From assembly GCF_012273515.2 (NCBI RefSeq), contig NZ_CP050975.2:6510001-6574000 (forward strand): a stretch of 64,000 nucleotides of DNA, written 5' to 3'. Shown in pieces: positions 18,129-27,709 of this stretch. The position numbers and the translations under genes were made by a program. Origin of the DNA: Streptomyces sp. RPA4-2. GTDB lineage: Bacteria > Actinomycetota > Actinomycetes > Streptomycetales > Streptomycetaceae. The stretch's first letter is position 1. Each line of letters opens with the position of its first letter. The notes below the pieces were generated by a model. It had not been told where the DNA came from and did no database searches. It saw nothing but the letters and a program-made list of their open reading frames with translations.

Positions 18129-19286
18129 ATGACTGCGATTTCTCTCGGCATGCCGTCCGTTCCGACCAAGCTCGCCGAGCGCCGGAAGAGCCGGCAGATC
18201 CAGGTCGGAACCGTGGCCGTGGGTGGAGACGCACCCGTCTCGGTGCAGTCGATGACGACCACGCGTACGTCGGACATCGGCGCCACGCTGCAGCAGATCG
18301 CCGAGCTGACGGCGTCCGGCTGCCAGATCGTCCGGGTCGCCTGCCCGACCCAGGACGACGCGGACGCCCTCGCGACGATCGCCCGCAAGTCGCAGATCCC
18401 GGTGATCGCGGACATCCACTTCCAGCCGAAGTACGTCTTCGCGGCGATCAACGCGGGCTGTGCCGCGGTGCGCGTCAACCCCGGCAACATCAAGCAGTTC
18501 GACGACCAGGTCAAGGAGATCGCCCGGGCCGCGAAGGACACCGGCACCCCGATCCGGATCGGCGTCAACGCGGGCTCGCTCGACCGGCGCCTGCTCCAGA
18601 AGTACGGCAAGGCGACGCCGGAGGCGCTCGTCGAGTCGGCGCTGTGGGAGGCGTCCCTCTTCGAGGAGCACGACTTCCGGGACATCAAGATCTCGGTCAA
18701 GCACAACGACCCGGTCGTCATGGTCAACGCCTACCGGCAGCTGGCCGCCGCCTGCGACTACCCCCTCCACCTGGGTGTGACGGAGGCGGGCCCCGCCTTC
18801 CAGGGCACGATCAAGTCGGCGGTCGCCTTCGGCGCGCTGCTGTCCGAGGGCATCGGCGACACGATCCGGGTCTCCCTCTCGGCCCCGCCCGTCGAGGAGA
18901 TCAAGGTCGGCCTCCAGATCCTGGAGTCCCTCAACCTCAAGCAGCGCGGCCTGGAGATCGTCTCCTGCCCGTCCTGCGGCCGCGCCCAGGTCGACGTGTA
19001 CAAGCTGGCCGAAGAGGTCACCGCGGGTCTGACCGGCATGGAGGTCCCCCTGCGCGTCGCCGTCATGGGCTGCGTGGTGAACGGACCGGGCGAGGCCCGC
19101 GAGGCCGACCTCGGCGTCGCCTCCGGCAACGGCAAGGGGCAGATCTTCGTCAAGGGCGAGGTCATCAAGACCGTGCCCGAGTCGAAGATCGTGGAGACCC
19201 TCATCGAGGAAGCGATGAAGCTCGCCGAGCAGATGGAGGCCGACGGGGTCGCCTCCGGCGAGCCTTCGGTGGCCGTGGCGGGCTGA
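18129..19286 (+). CDS. ispG: 4-hydroxy-3-methylbut-2-enyl-diphosphate synthase
   Basis: A 385-residue iron-sulfur enzyme of the MEP pathway, making HMBPP from the cyclic diphosphate. The N-terminal TIM barrel runs from [20 protein letters not shown] through [15 protein letters not shown]. The three cluster cysteines are present in SCPSCGR and in [13 protein letters not shown], the signature of GcpE. The ATG at 18129 gives the family-typical start [20 protein letters not shown], although no strong ribosome site precedes it. Together with dxr upstream, two of the seven pathway steps sit in this 4-kb stretch. Streptomycetes often carry a second ispG elsewhere. Confidence 0.96.
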   Translation: MTAISLGMPSVPTKLAERRKSRQIQVGTVAVGGDAPVSVQSMTTTRTSDIGATLQQIAELTASGCQIVRVACPTQDDADALATIARKSQIPVIADIHFQPKYVFAAINAGCAAVRVNPGNIKQFDDQVKEIARAAKDTGTPIRIGVNAGSLDRRLLQKYGKATPEALVESALWEASLFEEHDFRDIKISVKHNDPVVMVNAYRQLAAACDYPLHLGVTEAGPAFQGTIKSAVAFGALLSEGIGDTIRVSLSAPPVEEIKVGLQILESLNLKQRGLEIVSCPSCGRAQVDVYKLAEEVTAGLTGMEVPLRVAVMGCVVNGPGEAREADLGVASGNGKGQIFVKGEVIKTVPESKIVETLIEEAMKLAEQMEADGVASGEPSVAVAG

Positions 19287-19310
19287 CGCCCCCCGTCCCT
19301 GGTCTTCGCC

Positions 19311-19347
19311 CCGCCTCCCTGCCCGAGCCCCCGCCTCCCTGCCCGAG
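19311..19347 (+). repeat. 20-bp tandem direct repeat after ispG
   Basis: CCGCCTCCCTGCCCGAG occurs at 19311-19327 and again at 19331-19347 with a 20-bp period. It lies in the 366-base gap between ispG and the acetyltransferase. The same gap holds, at 19379-19397, a 19-base half copy of the palindrome found whole at 30946-30993. Nothing else in the gap looks coding. Confidence 0.75.
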
Positions 19348-19652
19348 CCGTCCCTCGGCCGCGGGCAGTGGGGGCTGGTCGCGCAGTTCCCCGCGCCGCT
19401 GACGGGGCACGTCCGGCCCGCCAGGTCGAGACGGAGCCCGGGGCCGTCCACTCCGCCCGAAATCACCAACTCCCCGCCGCGTTCAGGGGCGCCGGGAACT
19501 ACGCGCTCAGCCCCCACCCAGCCGCAGCCGAACACTCCCTGAGTCCGAGACCCCCCGCGGCCGAAGGTCCACCCCCGTACAAGGGGCGGCGCCCCGCAAC
19601 CTCGCCAGGTACAGTGCGGAGATCAGTAGACCCCAGGGTGAGGCCCCCGTAC

Positions 19653-20501
19653 GTGTTGACCCAGACCACCACCAGGGTCCTCGAACCGAGTGACCTGGAC
19701 GCCGCGCTCGCCGTGCTCGGCCGTGAGCCGGTCGCCAACGCCTTCGTCGCATCCCGGGTGCAGATCGCCGGCCTCGACCCCTGGCGGCTCGGCGGCGAGA
19801 TGTGGGGCTGGTACGAGGACGGCATGCTGCAGTCCCTCTGCTACGCCGGAGCCAACCTGGTCCCGATCTGTGCGACCCCCCGAGCCGTCCGCGGCTTCGC
19901 CGACCGCGCCCGCCGGGCCGGCCGCCGCTGCTCCTCGATCGTCGGCCCCGTCGAGGCCACCGCCCAGCTGTGGCGGCTGCTCGAACCGAGCTGGGGCCCC
20001 GCCCGCGAGGTCCGCCGCCACCAGCCCCTCATGGTCACCGACCGCCTCCCCGCCGACATCGCCCCGGACCCCTACCTCCGCCGCATCCGTAAGGACGAGA
20101 TGGAGACGATCATGCCGGCGTGCGTGGCCATGTTCACCGAGGAGGTCGGCGTCTCGCCGCTCGCCGGCGACGGCGGCCTCCTCTACCAGGCGCGGGTGGC
20201 CGAACTCGTCGGCACCGGACGCTCGTTCGCCCGCCTCGACCAGAACGGCAGGGTCGTCTTCAAGGCCGAGATCGGCGCCGCCACCACCCAGGCCTGTCAG
20301 ATCCAGGGCGTCTGGGTCGCCCCCGAGTACCGGGGCCAGGGGTTCGCGGCCCCCGGCATGGCGGCGGTCCTGCGCTACGCCCTCGCGGACGTCGCCCCCC
20401 TCGTCAGCCTCTACGTCAACGATTTCAACACGGCCGCCCGCGCGACCTACCGACGCGTGGGCTTCCAGGAGGTCGGGGCGTTCATGAGCGTCCTGTTCTA
20501 G
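19653..20501 (+). CDS. GNAT-family N-acetyltransferase with N-terminal DUF4081-like part
   Basis: About 282 residues. The C-terminal half is a GNAT fold: the acetyl-CoA loop is VWVAPEYRGQGFAAPGMAAV, followed by LYVNDFNTAARATYRRVGF, the classic last strands. The N-terminal half (LEPSDLDAALAVLGREPVAN, MWGWYEDGMLQSLCYAGANL) is a second, degenerate GNAT-like domain common in actinobacterial proteins of this type. The acceptor is unknown. The start is GTG 19653 or the following TTG; AGGGTGAGG at 19635-19643 supports the GTG, and upstream residues in the open frame are not protein-like. It lies between ispG and proS. Confidence 0.85.
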   Translation: MLTQTTTRVLEPSDLDAALAVLGREPVANAFVASRVQIAGLDPWRLGGEMWGWYEDGMLQSLCYAGANLVPICATPRAVRGFADRARRAGRRCSSIVGPVEATAQLWRLLEPSWGPAREVRRHQPLMVTDRLPADIAPDPYLRRIRKDEMETIMPACVAMFTEEVGVSPLAGDGGLLYQARVAELVGTGRSFARLDQNGRVVFKAEIGAATTQACQIQGVWVAPEYRGQGFAAPGMAAVLRYALADVAPLVSLYVNDFNTAARATYRRVGFQEVGAFMSVLF

Positions 20502-20580
20502 CTACACCGCCGGCCACACCCGCGGCCACCGCGCCGCGGAGCCGCTCTGAGCCTCGTACGTGCCCTGTAGTCTCCCCGGC

Positions 20581-21150
20581 ATGCTGCGCTTTCCCGGTCA
20601 GGGGCCCCGCACCCCCGACGACGTGGTCATCGGCCCGCTGGATCTCGCCGCGCGCGTCGACGAGGCGCTCGCCGTCCAGGCGCTCGCCTTCGGGCTGGGC
20701 CCCGACGAGATCGCCGTCCGCCGGCAGATCGTGCTGCGCCACCTCACCAGCCCGGGAGCCCGCGCCCTCGGGGCCACCACCGTCGACGGACGGCTCGTCG
20801 GATTCGTCTACGGCATGCCCAACGACCGTGGGCACTGGTGGTCGACCGTCGTCGAGCCCTATCTGCGGACGCGGGGCAACGACACCTGGCTCGACGACTC
20901 CTTCGTCATCACCGAGCTGCACGTCCACCCGCGCTACCAGAACCGCGGCGCGGGCCGCGCCCTGATCACCGGCATCACGGACAGCGCGGCCCTACCCCGC
21001 TCGATCCTCTCGGCCATCGACACGGACAGTCCCGCCCGCGGCCTGTACCACTCGCTGGGCTACGAGGACCTGGCACGCCAGGTCCTCTTCCCGAGCGCGC
21101 CGAAACCGTACGCGGTGATGGGCGCGCCACTGCCACTGCGGCGCCCCTGA
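20581..21150 (+). CDS. GNAT-family N-acetyltransferase, 189 residues
   Basis: A single-domain GNAT protein. The acetyl-CoA-binding motif is [20 protein letters not shown] and the final strand motif is [20 protein letters not shown]. The N-terminal helices ([20 protein letters not shown]) are longer than in ribosomal-protein acetyltransferases. The ATG at 20581 is preferred to the GTG at 20560 because conserved-looking residues begin there. The substrate is unknown. It is unrelated in sequence to its neighbour at 19653 apart from the fold, and both read into proS. Confidence 0.8.
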   Translation: MLRFPGQGPRTPDDVVIGPLDLAARVDEALAVQALAFGLGPDEIAVRRQIVLRHLTSPGARALGATTVDGRLVGFVYGMPNDRGHWWSTVVEPYLRTRGNDTWLDDSFVITELHVHPRYQNRGAGRALITGITDSAALPRSILSAIDTDSPARGLYHSLGYEDLARQVLFPSAPKPYAVMGAPLPLRRP

Positions 21151-21242
21151 CGGGCGGCCCCGGGGCGAAACGGATTTCCGGGGACGGCGGCCCCCCGGCT
21201 AACCTCCTTGCCATCACCCTTACGCAGCAGGAGTCGAGAACC

Positions 21243-22934
21243 ATGGCCCAGGTCCAGCGCATGTCCCGTTTGATGGTCAAGACACTGCGTGACGACCCGG
21301 CCGACGCCGAGACGCTCAGCCACAAGCTGCTCGTCCGCGCCGGCTATGTGCGCCGCAACGCCGCCGGCATCTGGACCTGGCTGCCGCTCGGCAAGAAGGT
21401 CCTCGACAACATCTCCCGGGTCGTGCGCGAGGAGATGGACGCCATCGGCGCCCAGGAGGTCCTGCTGCCGGCCCTCCTCCCCAAGGAGCCCTACGAGGCC
21501 TCGGCCCGCTGGGAGGAGTACGGCGACCTGCTGTTCCGCCTCCAGGACCGCAAGGGCGGCGAGTACCTGCTCGGCCCCACCCACGAGGAGATCTTCACCC
21601 TGGTGGTGAAGGACCAGGTCGCGTCCTACAAGGACCTGCCGGTCATGCTCTACCAGATCCAGACCAAGTACCGGGACGAGGCCCGCCCGCGCTCCGGCGT
21701 GCTGCGCGGCCGCGAGTTCCAGATGAAGGACTCGTACTCCTTCGACACCACGGACGAAGGCCTGGCCGAGTCCTACGCGCTGCACCGTGCCGCGTACCAG
21801 AAGATCTTCGCCCGGCTGGGCCTCGACTACCGCATCGTCTCGGCGGTCTCGGGCGCCATGGGCGGCTCCGCCTCCGAGGAGTTCCTCGCTCCCGCCGCGG
21901 CCGGCGAGGACACCTTCGTGGACTGCCCGGCCTGCGACTACGCCGCCAACACGGAGGCCGTGACCTTCAAGCTCACGCCCGTCTCCGAGGAGCACGGCCC
22001 GGTCGAGGAGCTGGACACCCCCGACACCCCGACCATCGACACGCTCGCCCGGCACCTCGGCGTCCCGGCCTCCGCCACCCTCAAGAACCTGCTGGTCAAG
22101 GTCGACGGCGAGATCGTCGCCGTCGGCGTCCCGGGCGACCGCGAGGTCGACCTCGGCAAGCTGGGTGAGCACCTCGCGCCCGCCGTCGTGGAACTGGTGA
22201 CGGCCGAGGACTTCGAGGGCCGCGACGACCTCGTACGGGGTTACGTCGGGCCGCAGGGTCTGGAGAAGGTCCGCTACATCGCCGACCCGCGGGTGGCGCC
22301 GGGCACCGCGTGGGTCACGGGCGCGAACAAGGCCGACACGCACGCGAAGAACGTCGTCGCGGGCCGTGACTTCGAGGTCGACGACTACCTCGACGTCGTC
22401 GTCGTCGAGGAGGGCGACCCCTGCCCGTCCTGCGGCGCCGGCCTCAAGCTGGACCGCGCCATCGAGATCGGCCACATCTTCCAGCTCGGCCGCAAGTACG
22501 CCGACACCTTCCAGCTCGACGTCCTCGGCCAACAGGGCAAGCCGGTCCGCGTGACCATGGGCTCCTACGGCATCGGCGTCTCGCGCGCGGTGGCGGCGCT
22601 CGCCGAGCAGTCGGCGGACGAGCAGGGTCTGTGCTGGCCCAAGGAGATCGCCCCCGCCGACGTCCACGTCGTCGCCGCGGGCAAGGCGCTGCAGACCGAG
22701 CTGGCCCTCGACGTCTCCGAGAAGCTGGGCGCCGCGGGCGTGCGGGTCCTGGTGGACGAACGCGCCGGTGTCTCCCCGGGCGTGAAGTTCACGGACGCCG
22801 AGCTCATCGGCGTACCGCAGATCCTCGTCGCCGGGCGCCGCTCGGCCGAGGGCGTCCTGGAACTCAAGGACCGCCGCACCGGCGAGCGCGAGGAACTGAC
22901 CGTCGACGAGGCGATCGCGCGCCTGACGGCCTGA
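21243..22934 (+). CDS. proS: Prolyl-tRNA synthetase, bacterial (ProS type 1)
   Basis: A 563-residue class II synthetase that charges tRNA-Pro with proline. Motif 1 lies around [20 protein letters not shown], motif 2 is in [20 protein letters not shown], and motif 3 in [17 protein letters not shown]. Between motifs 2 and 3 is the editing (INS) domain characteristic of the bacterial form (about residues 230-390, with [18 protein letters not shown]). A cysteine pair in CPACDY and another in CPSCGAG may bind zinc. The C-terminal anticodon-binding domain ends the protein. The ATG at 21243 follows GCAGGAG. Confidence 0.97.
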   Translation: MAQVQRMSRLMVKTLRDDPADAETLSHKLLVRAGYVRRNAAGIWTWLPLGKKVLDNISRVVREEMDAIGAQEVLLPALLPKEPYEASARWEEYGDLLFRLQDRKGGEYLLGPTHEEIFTLVVKDQVASYKDLPVMLYQIQTKYRDEARPRSGVLRGREFQMKDSYSFDTTDEGLAESYALHRAAYQKIFARLGLDYRIVSAVSGAMGGSASEEFLAPAAAGEDTFVDCPACDYAANTEAVTFKLTPVSEEHGPVEELDTPDTPTIDTLARHLGVPASATLKNLLVKVDGEIVAVGVPGDREVDLGKLGEHLAPAVVELVTAEDFEGRDDLVRGYVGPQGLEKVRYIADPRVAPGTAWVTGANKADTHAKNVVAGRDFEVDDYLDVVVVEEGDPCPSCGAGLKLDRAIEIGHIFQLGRKYADTFQLDVLGQQGKPVRVTMGSYGIGVSRAVAALAEQSADEQGLCWPKEIAPADVHVVAAGKALQTELALDVSEKLGAAGVRVLVDERAGVSPGVKFTDAELIGVPQILVAGRRSAEGVLELKDRRTGEREELTVDEAIARLTA

Positions 22935-23059
22935 CGGCCTGACCGAGGCGGGCCGACAGACGTCGTCGGCAGGACGGACGGCCCGGCCGGGGTTGCCACG
23001 CCCCGGCCTACGCCGGAAGCCGGTGCCGGAAGTCCGTCCGGGAAGTCCGTCCTGGAAGC

Positions 23060-23089
23060 CGCCGCCCGGAGTGTTCTTCCCGGGCGGCG
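23060..23089. terminator. Hairpin between convergent proS and kinase-like gene
   Basis: Exact 10-bp arms (23060-23069 and 23080-23089) enclose a 10-base loop. It is GC-only without a U-tract, a form common for streptomycete bidirectional terminators. A direct repeat of GGAAGTCCGTCC lies just upstream. Confidence 0.6.
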
Positions 23090-23208
23090 CGGGTGCTCGG
23101 CGGGGTCTGCTTCCCGCGGCTCGCCGACCGGAGGACGGGGCAGCACCGCGCCATCCGGCGAGGGGCGGCCGGGCCGGGTGCTCGGAGCGGGCCGCGAGGC
23201 CCGCCGGC

Positions 23209-24168
23209 TCAGAGCCAGCCGGCGAACTCCAGCAGCAGTTCGGCGTCCTGCTCACGCCCCACCCGCCGCGCCCGCACGCCGGACTCGACCGCCCGGAACA
23301 GGGTCCAGCCGCGCAGCCGCTCCTGGTCCACCTCCAGCGACTCGGCGAGCCGCTTCACCCGCCGCCGGGTGATCGAGGCCCCCGAGGGCGAGGCGATCAG
23401 GTCCTCCACCCGGTCACGGACCAGCCGGGCCAGATCGAAGGCGCACTCACCGATCACCGGGTCCGGGCCCACGGCCAGCCAGGGCATGCGCTCACCCGCG
23501 AGCACCTTGCTCTGCCGGAAGGTGCCGTGCAGCAGCCGCTCCTCGGGCGGGCCGGCGATCAGCTCCTCACGGGCCGCGAGCGCCGCGTCGACCAGCTCCC
23601 CGACCTCGGCGTCGGTGTCCGCCGCGGCCCGCATCGCCTCGGCCTGCCGCCCGGTCCGCTCGGCCACCGTCTCGAAGACGTGCGCCCGCTCGGCGGGCGG
23701 TTCGACCCACAGCCGCCGCAGCGTGCCGGCCGCCTCCAGCAACGCCTTCGCCTCCGGCAGCGAACGCACCGACAGATCGGGCCGCAGCCGCTCCAGCAGC
23801 AGCACTCCTTGGACGTCGCCCACCGCGCCGAGGGGAGGCAGGAGCTGCACCGCGCCCCGGCCGCCCCAGTGGGCGAGCGCGGCCCGCTCGCTCTCCGGAC
23901 GCGCCCGCTCCGGCGCCAGCTTCAGTACCGCGGGCGTCCCGTCGGCCTGCCGCACCAGCACGACCAGGCTGCTGCGGCCGCCCGGCGCCTGCACCCGCTC
24001 CACGGTCAACTCACGTAGGCCGACTGCCTGTTGAAGAGCCCCGGCCAGCTGGTCCAGCCACTTGCCCGACCCGTCGTCCCCTTTGACCTCGTCGGACCCG
24101 CCCCGCTGCGCCTCGCCGAGCGCCCGTACCAGGCGCTGCGGCGGTTCGAAAGCCATGCGGGAGTCCAT
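23209..24168 (-). CDS. Aminoglycoside-phosphotransferase-fold protein with degenerate active site
   Basis: About 319 residues of the APH(6)/hydroxyurea-phosphotransferase fold. ATP-site lysine K83 is in PAVLKLAPE, and DPVIGECAFDLARLVRD matches the metal-binding and following helix. However, the catalytic loop, normally HGDLHxxNVL, reads LLHGTFRQSKVL: the base aspartate is T216 and the metal-binding asparagine is K221. It is therefore probably a pseudokinase, not a resistance enzyme. The start is ATG 24168 or ATG 24156. It follows a ferritin-like gene by 28-40 bases on the same strand, suggesting one operon (25347 to 23209). Confidence 0.75.
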   Translation of the reverse strand: MDSRMAFEPPQRLVRALGEAQRGGSDEVKGDDGSGKWLDQLAGALQQAVGLRELTVERVQAPGGRSSLVVLVRQADGTPAVLKLAPERARPESERAALAHWGGRGAVQLLPPLGAVGDVQGVLLLERLRPDLSVRSLPEAKALLEAAGTLRRLWVEPPAERAHVFETVAERTGRQAEAMRAAADTDAEVGELVDAALAAREELIAGPPEERLLHGTFRQSKVLAGERMPWLAVGPDPVIGECAFDLARLVRDRVEDLIASPSGASITRRRVKRLAESLEVDQERLRGWTLFRAVESGVRARRVGREQDAELLLEFAGWL

Positions 24169-24196
24169 GCGGGAGGGGTTCCTTCCGAGAGTCGCG

Positions 24197-24736
24197 TCAG
24201 GTGTGGGAGGGCGCCGCCGCGAACGAGGCGGTCGTCCGCTCGGCGAGCCCAGGGAAGGCTACGCTCTCCCCGCGCCAGCGCACTCCCCGCACCGCCGCCT
24301 CCCGCAGCGCCTCGGCCGCCGAGCTCCGCCGGTCGCCCGAGGAGGCGCGCACCAGGTCGGAGTAGATCCCGGCCACACGTTCCTCCAGCTCGGCGGCGAA
24401 CCGTACGGCCGTGCCGGAGTCCTTGACGGCGAAGGGCAGCGCGTACGCCGCCGCCGCGGGCGCGGGCTGTCCGCCCAGGTCCCTTATGGCGCGCGCCAGT
24501 TCGTCGCGGCGCGCACGGTGCGCGTCGTACGCCGCGCGTGCCTCGCCCTGGCGGGACTCACCGATCCTGCCGCCGACGACCCCGTACCCGTACACCACCG
24601 CGTGCTCGGCGGCCAGCGCTGCCTGCAGGGCCGTCAGCTCCGTCGCCGCGGCCTTCCGCCCGGCGTTTCCGGCCGTCCCCGCTTCGCGGGTCTTCCCGGC
24701 CTTCGCGGCCGGTTCCGTAGCCCCCGTCGAGCTCAC
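24197..24736 (-). CDS. Ferritin-like DUF4439-type protein
   Basis: A 179-residue helical protein. The core four-helix bundle carries ALQAALAAEHAVVYGYGVVG, AYDAHRARRDELARAI, VRFAAELEERVAGIYSDLV and the last helix with AALREAAVRG-like sequence. Glu and His residues (AAEHA, DAHRARR) are spaced as in ferritin-like proteins, although a complete di-iron ligand set cannot be confirmed by eye. The GTG start at 24736 follows GGAGG and overlaps the lipoprotein stop by GTGA, so the two are translationally coupled. Function is unknown; it may act with the exported partner. Confidence 0.75.
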   Translation of the reverse strand: MSSTGATEPAAKAGKTREAGTAGNAGRKAAATELTALQAALAAEHAVVYGYGVVGGRIGESRQGEARAAYDAHRARRDELARAIRDLGGQPAPAAAAYALPFAVKDSGTAVRFAAELEERVAGIYSDLVRASSGDRRSSAAEALREAAVRGVRWRGESVAFPGLAERTTASFAAAPSHT

Positions 24737-25347
24737 TTCGCCTCCTTCGTCAGCAAAAACGCGTGGGCCGCCCCGGCCGCCGCCACCGAGGCCAGCAGTC
24801 TGGCCAACTCTCCCGGCACGTCCAGCAGAGCTTTCGTTCGCCGGTCCACCAGGGCGAGTTCGGCGGCCGCGAGGTCGGCGAGGGCGTCCTTCTCGCGGGC
24901 CGGCACGGCGGGCGAGGAACTCGCGGAAGCCGGAGCCGACGAGGAGGCGGAGGCCGAGGGCGACGCGGAGGCAGAGCCCGAAGGGGACGCGGACGAAGAG
25001 GCGGACGAAGACGTGGACGAAGAGGCGGACGCCGAGGCCGAGGGCCGGCTCCCGGTGCCGCCGAACGCCTGCGCGTGCCGTACGACCTCGGTGCGCAGCG
25101 GGTCCAGCCGCTTCGCCAGCGGCGGATGGGCGACGATCACGGCGGCGTAGCGCGCCGCGAGCGTCTCGCTGTCGCGGGCCGCACGCGCGCGTGCGGCGTC
25201 CGCGGCCGAGGGGCTCCGGCCCGCGGTAACGGGGGACGACGACTCGGGAGCGGAACAGCCCACGAGCACGGCGGCGCCCGCGGCCGACGTGAGCAGGCTC
25301 CTTCGGCGCGGACCCGACGGGGTGCGGGACGGCGGGGTGAACGACAC
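24733..25347 (-). CDS. Predicted Tat-exported lipoprotein with Ser/Ala-rich linker
   Basis: A 204-residue protein. The N-terminus has a twin-arginine-like motif (GPRRRSLLTSAAGAAVLVGC) with a lipobox cysteine at about residue 31, so it is probably anchored outside the membrane. A helical segment follows, then a long Ser/Ala/Pro linker (about residues 102-150), then a helical C-terminus (DALADLAAAELALVDRRTKA, LLASVAAAGAAHAFLL). The two helical parts together could form a four-helix bundle like that of the coupled DUF4439 gene. Function unknown. Confidence 0.75.
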   Translation of the reverse strand: MSFTPPSRTPSGPRRRSLLTSAAGAAVLVGCSAPESSSPVTAGRSPSAADAARARAARDSETLAARYAAVIVAHPPLAKRLDPLRTEVVRHAQAFGGTGSRPSASASASSSTSSSASSSASPSGSASASPSASASSSAPASASSSPAVPAREKDALADLAAAELALVDRRTKALLDVPGELARLLASVAAAGAAHAFLLTKEAK

Positions 25348-25589
25348 GGCAGACGTCCTCGGAAGGCTCGTACGAACGGGAGGGCGGCGCGCCCGTGATC
25401 ACGGTACCCGCGCCGGGACCCGGCGCCCGCCAGCGGCTCTCCCGTGCCTCCGCCGGGCCGGTTCCCGGGCAGCCGCCGGGCCTTCCCGTGCCCGCCCCCG
25501 GTGGACGGCAACACCCCCTGCGACCGGATACCCTTTGACCAGACACGCGACCAACCCACAACAGCACACGCGGCCGAGGAGTCACCCGG

Positions 25590-26132
25590 ATGAGCACCAC
25601 CCAGAGCGAGAGGCTGCGAGAACTTCTGGAACCGCTCGTCAGCTCCCAGGGACTCGACCTTGAAGAGATCGAGGTGGACTCGGTCGGACGCAAGCGCGTG
25701 CTGCGTGTGGTCGTCGACTCGGACGCCGGTGCGGACCTGGACCAGATCGCCGATGTGAGCCGCGCGCTCTCGGCGAAGCTCGACGAGAGCGACGCGATGG
25801 GCGAGGGGGAGTACACCCTCGAGGTCGGAACCCCCGGTGCCGAGCGCGAGCTCAAGGAGCACCGTCACTACGTACGCGCCACGGACCGGCTGGTGAAGTT
25901 CCAGCTGGGCGACGGCGCCGAGCTGGTCGCCCGCATCCTGAACGCCGACGACGACGGCCTCGACGTGGAGGTGCCGGGTGTGAAGGGGCGCAGGCCCACC
26001 ACCAGGCGGCTCGCCCTCGCGGACATCGCCAAGGCGCGTGTCCAGGTCGAGTTCAACCGTAAGAACGCGAACGACAAGCCCGAAGAGCCCGAAGTATCCG
26101 AAGAGACCGAAGAGAACGCAGAGGAGGCGTAG
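25590..26132 (+). CDS. rimP: Ribosome maturation factor RimP
   Basis: A 180-residue protein required for 30S subunit maturation. It has the RimP N-terminal alpha-beta domain ([60 protein letters not shown]) and the C-terminal SH3-like barrel ([20 protein letters not shown]), then an acidic tail. It opens the rimP-nusA-ylxR-infB cluster. The leader 25348-25589 is the divergent promoter region shared with the lipoprotein operon. Confidence 0.95.
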   Translation: MSTTQSERLRELLEPLVSSQGLDLEEIEVDSVGRKRVLRVVVDSDAGADLDQIADVSRALSAKLDESDAMGEGEYTLEVGTPGAERELKEHRHYVRATDRLVKFQLGDGAELVARILNADDDGLDVEVPGVKGRRPTTRRLALADIAKARVQVEFNRKNANDKPEEPEVSEETEENAEEA

Positions 26133-26134
26133 CC

Positions 26135-27181
26135 GTGGACATCGACATGAGTGCCCTGCGGGGTTTGGTACGGGAGAAGGAGATCTCCTTCGACCTGCTG
26201 GTCGAGGCGATCGAGTCGGCCCTCCTCATCGCCTACCACCGCACCGAGGGAAGCCGCCGCCACGCGCGCGTGAAGCTCGACCGGGAGACCGGTCATGTGA
26301 CCGTGTGGGCGAAGGAGGACCCCGAGGACCTGGAGGAGGGGCAGGAAGTACGCGAGTTCGACGACACCCCGTCGGGGTTCGGCCGGATCGCCGCGACCAC
26401 CGCCAAACAGGTGATCCTGCAGCGACTGCGGGACGCGGAGGACGACGCGACGCTCGGCGAGTACGCCGGACGTGAGGGCGACATCGTGACGGGCGTGGTC
26501 CAGCAGGGACGCGACCCGAAGAACGTGCTGGTCGACATCGGCAAGCTGGAGGCCATCCTGCCCGTGCAGGAGCAGGTCCCCGGCGAGACGTACCAGCACG
26601 GTCTGCGACTGCGCTCGTACGTCGTCCGGGTGGCGAAGGGCGTGCGCGGTCCGTCCGTGACGCTGTCCCGTACGCACCCCGCTCTGGTGAAGAAGCTCTT
26701 CGCGCTGGAGGTGCCGGAGATCGCCGACGGGTCCGTCGAGATCTCCGCCATCGCCCGCGAGGCCGGCCACCGCACGAAGATCGCCGTCCGCTCGACCCGG
26801 TCGGGCCTGAACGCCAAGGGCGCCTGCATCGGTCCCATGGGCGGCCGGGTGCGCAACGTCATGGCCGAGCTGAACGGCGAGAAGATCGACATCGTCGACT
26901 GGTCGGACGACCCGGCCGAGATGGTGGCGAACGCGCTGTCCCCGGCCCGTGTGTCCAAGGTGGAGGTCGTCGACCTCGCGGCCCGCTCCGCGCGGGTGAC
27001 GGTCCCCGACTACCAGCTGTCACTGGCGATCGGCAAGGAGGGCCAGAACGCCCGCCTCGCGGCCCGCCTCACCGGCTGGCGGATCGACATCCGCCCGGAC
27101 ACCGAGCAGTCCTCCGACGAGCCCGCCGAGCGGCGCGGGGACCGGAGTGGGGACCGGCGCGGGGACCGGAGCGGGGAATAG
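26135..27181 (+). CDS. nusA: Transcription termination/antitermination factor NusA
   Basis: A 348-residue NusA lacking the C-terminal acidic repeats of E. coli, as usual for actinobacteria. The order is: N-terminal RNA-polymerase-binding domain (about 1-115), S1 domain ([20 protein letters not shown]), KH1 ([19 protein letters not shown]) and KH2 ([20 protein letters not shown]). It modulates pausing, termination and rRNA antitermination. The GTG start at 26135 lies two bases after the rimP stop. The tail carries a repeated [15 protein letters not shown] motif encoded by 12-bp direct repeats. A 10-bp hairpin begins on the last base of the stop codon. Confidence 0.96.
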   Translation: MDIDMSALRGLVREKEISFDLLVEAIESALLIAYHRTEGSRRHARVKLDRETGHVTVWAKEDPEDLEEGQEVREFDDTPSGFGRIAATTAKQVILQRLRDAEDDATLGEYAGREGDIVTGVVQQGRDPKNVLVDIGKLEAILPVQEQVPGETYQHGLRLRSYVVRVAKGVRGPSVTLSRTHPALVKKLFALEVPEIADGSVEISAIAREAGHRTKIAVRSTRSGLNAKGACIGPMGGRVRNVMAELNGEKIDIVDWSDDPAEMVANALSPARVSKVEVVDLAARSARVTVPDYQLSLAIGKEGQNARLAARLTGWRIDIRPDTEQSSDEPAERRGDRSGDRRGDRSGE

Positions 27182-27206
27182 ATCCAAGCCGCGAGTGGCT
27201 TGGATC
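27181..27206 (+). terminator. Hairpin directly after nusA, possible attenuator
   Basis: Exact 10-bp arms GATCCAAGCC and its complement (27181-27190, 27197-27206) with a 6-base loop. The first arm starts at the last base of the nusA stop. No T-run follows, so it may be a partial terminator, processing site or pause site between nusA and ylxR/infB. Confidence 0.6.
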
Positions 27207-27283
27207 ACGACAGTTATCTGCGCAGCAACTGTTCGATTCTTGCCCCAAAGGGGTGAGGTCGGTGCGGAGAGGTAGACTTAAGA

Positions 27284-27562
27284 GTGTCTGGCCGGACGCG
27301 AGCCCGCGCATGCCCTGAACGCACCTGTGTGGGGTGCCGGGAGCGAGCGGCCAAGACTGATCTGCTGCGGGTCGTGGCGATCGAGGGTGAATGCGTCCCC
27401 GATCATCGCGGTACGCTGCCCGGCCGGGGCGCGTACGTACACCCCGCCCCGGTCTGTCTGGACCTGGCGGTACGCCGCCGGGCGTTCCCACGGGCGCTGC
27501 GTGCCCAGGGAGTGCTCGACACAGCGGCGTTGCGCCTCTGCGTCGAGCAGGCAACACCGTAA
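27284..27562 (+). CDS. ylxR: YlxR family RNA-binding protein
   Basis: A 92-residue basic protein with the family signature RTCVGCRERAAKTDLLRVVA at residues 13-32 and GRGAYVHPAPVC further on. YlxR (RnpM) proteins bind RNA; in some Firmicutes they have been linked to RNase P. It sits between nusA and infB, the conserved position across bacteria. The start is the GTG at 27284; a purine-rich tract (GGAGAGG) lies 12 bases upstream. Confidence 0.9.
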   Translation: MSGRTRARACPERTCVGCRERAAKTDLLRVVAIEGECVPDHRGTLPGRGAYVHPAPVCLDLAVRRRAFPRALRAQGVLDTAALRLCVEQATP

Positions 27563-27628
27563 GACGTGTCGTGCGGAACCCCCGTACGGCCCTGGTACCC
27601 CGCGAGTTGGAAGTAGGTCGAGATTGCG

Positions 27629-27671
27629 ATGAGCACTCGATGAGCACGCGATGAGTACGCCCATGAAGTAG
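27629..27671 (+). other. Three chained micro-ORFs in the infB leader
   Basis: ATG at 27629, 27640 and 27651 open frames of 4, 4 and 6 codons: MSTR, MSTR and MSTPMK. Each of the first two stops (TGA) overlaps the next ATG as ATGA, so ribosomes could pass down the chain. The block derives from an 11-bp repeat (CGATGAGCAC-like). A 7-bp hairpin (27676-27696) and the infB ribosome site follow. It may be a translation-dependent leader control of IF-2, or simply a repeat. Confidence 0.5.
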
Positions 27672-27709
27672 CGACGGTCCGGACGCAACCCGGACCTAAA
27701 AGGAGCGAA

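Noticed and set aside
21060..23255. 731-codon minus-strand frame opposite proS
   Set aside because: Shadow of proS codons; no ribosome site or domain.
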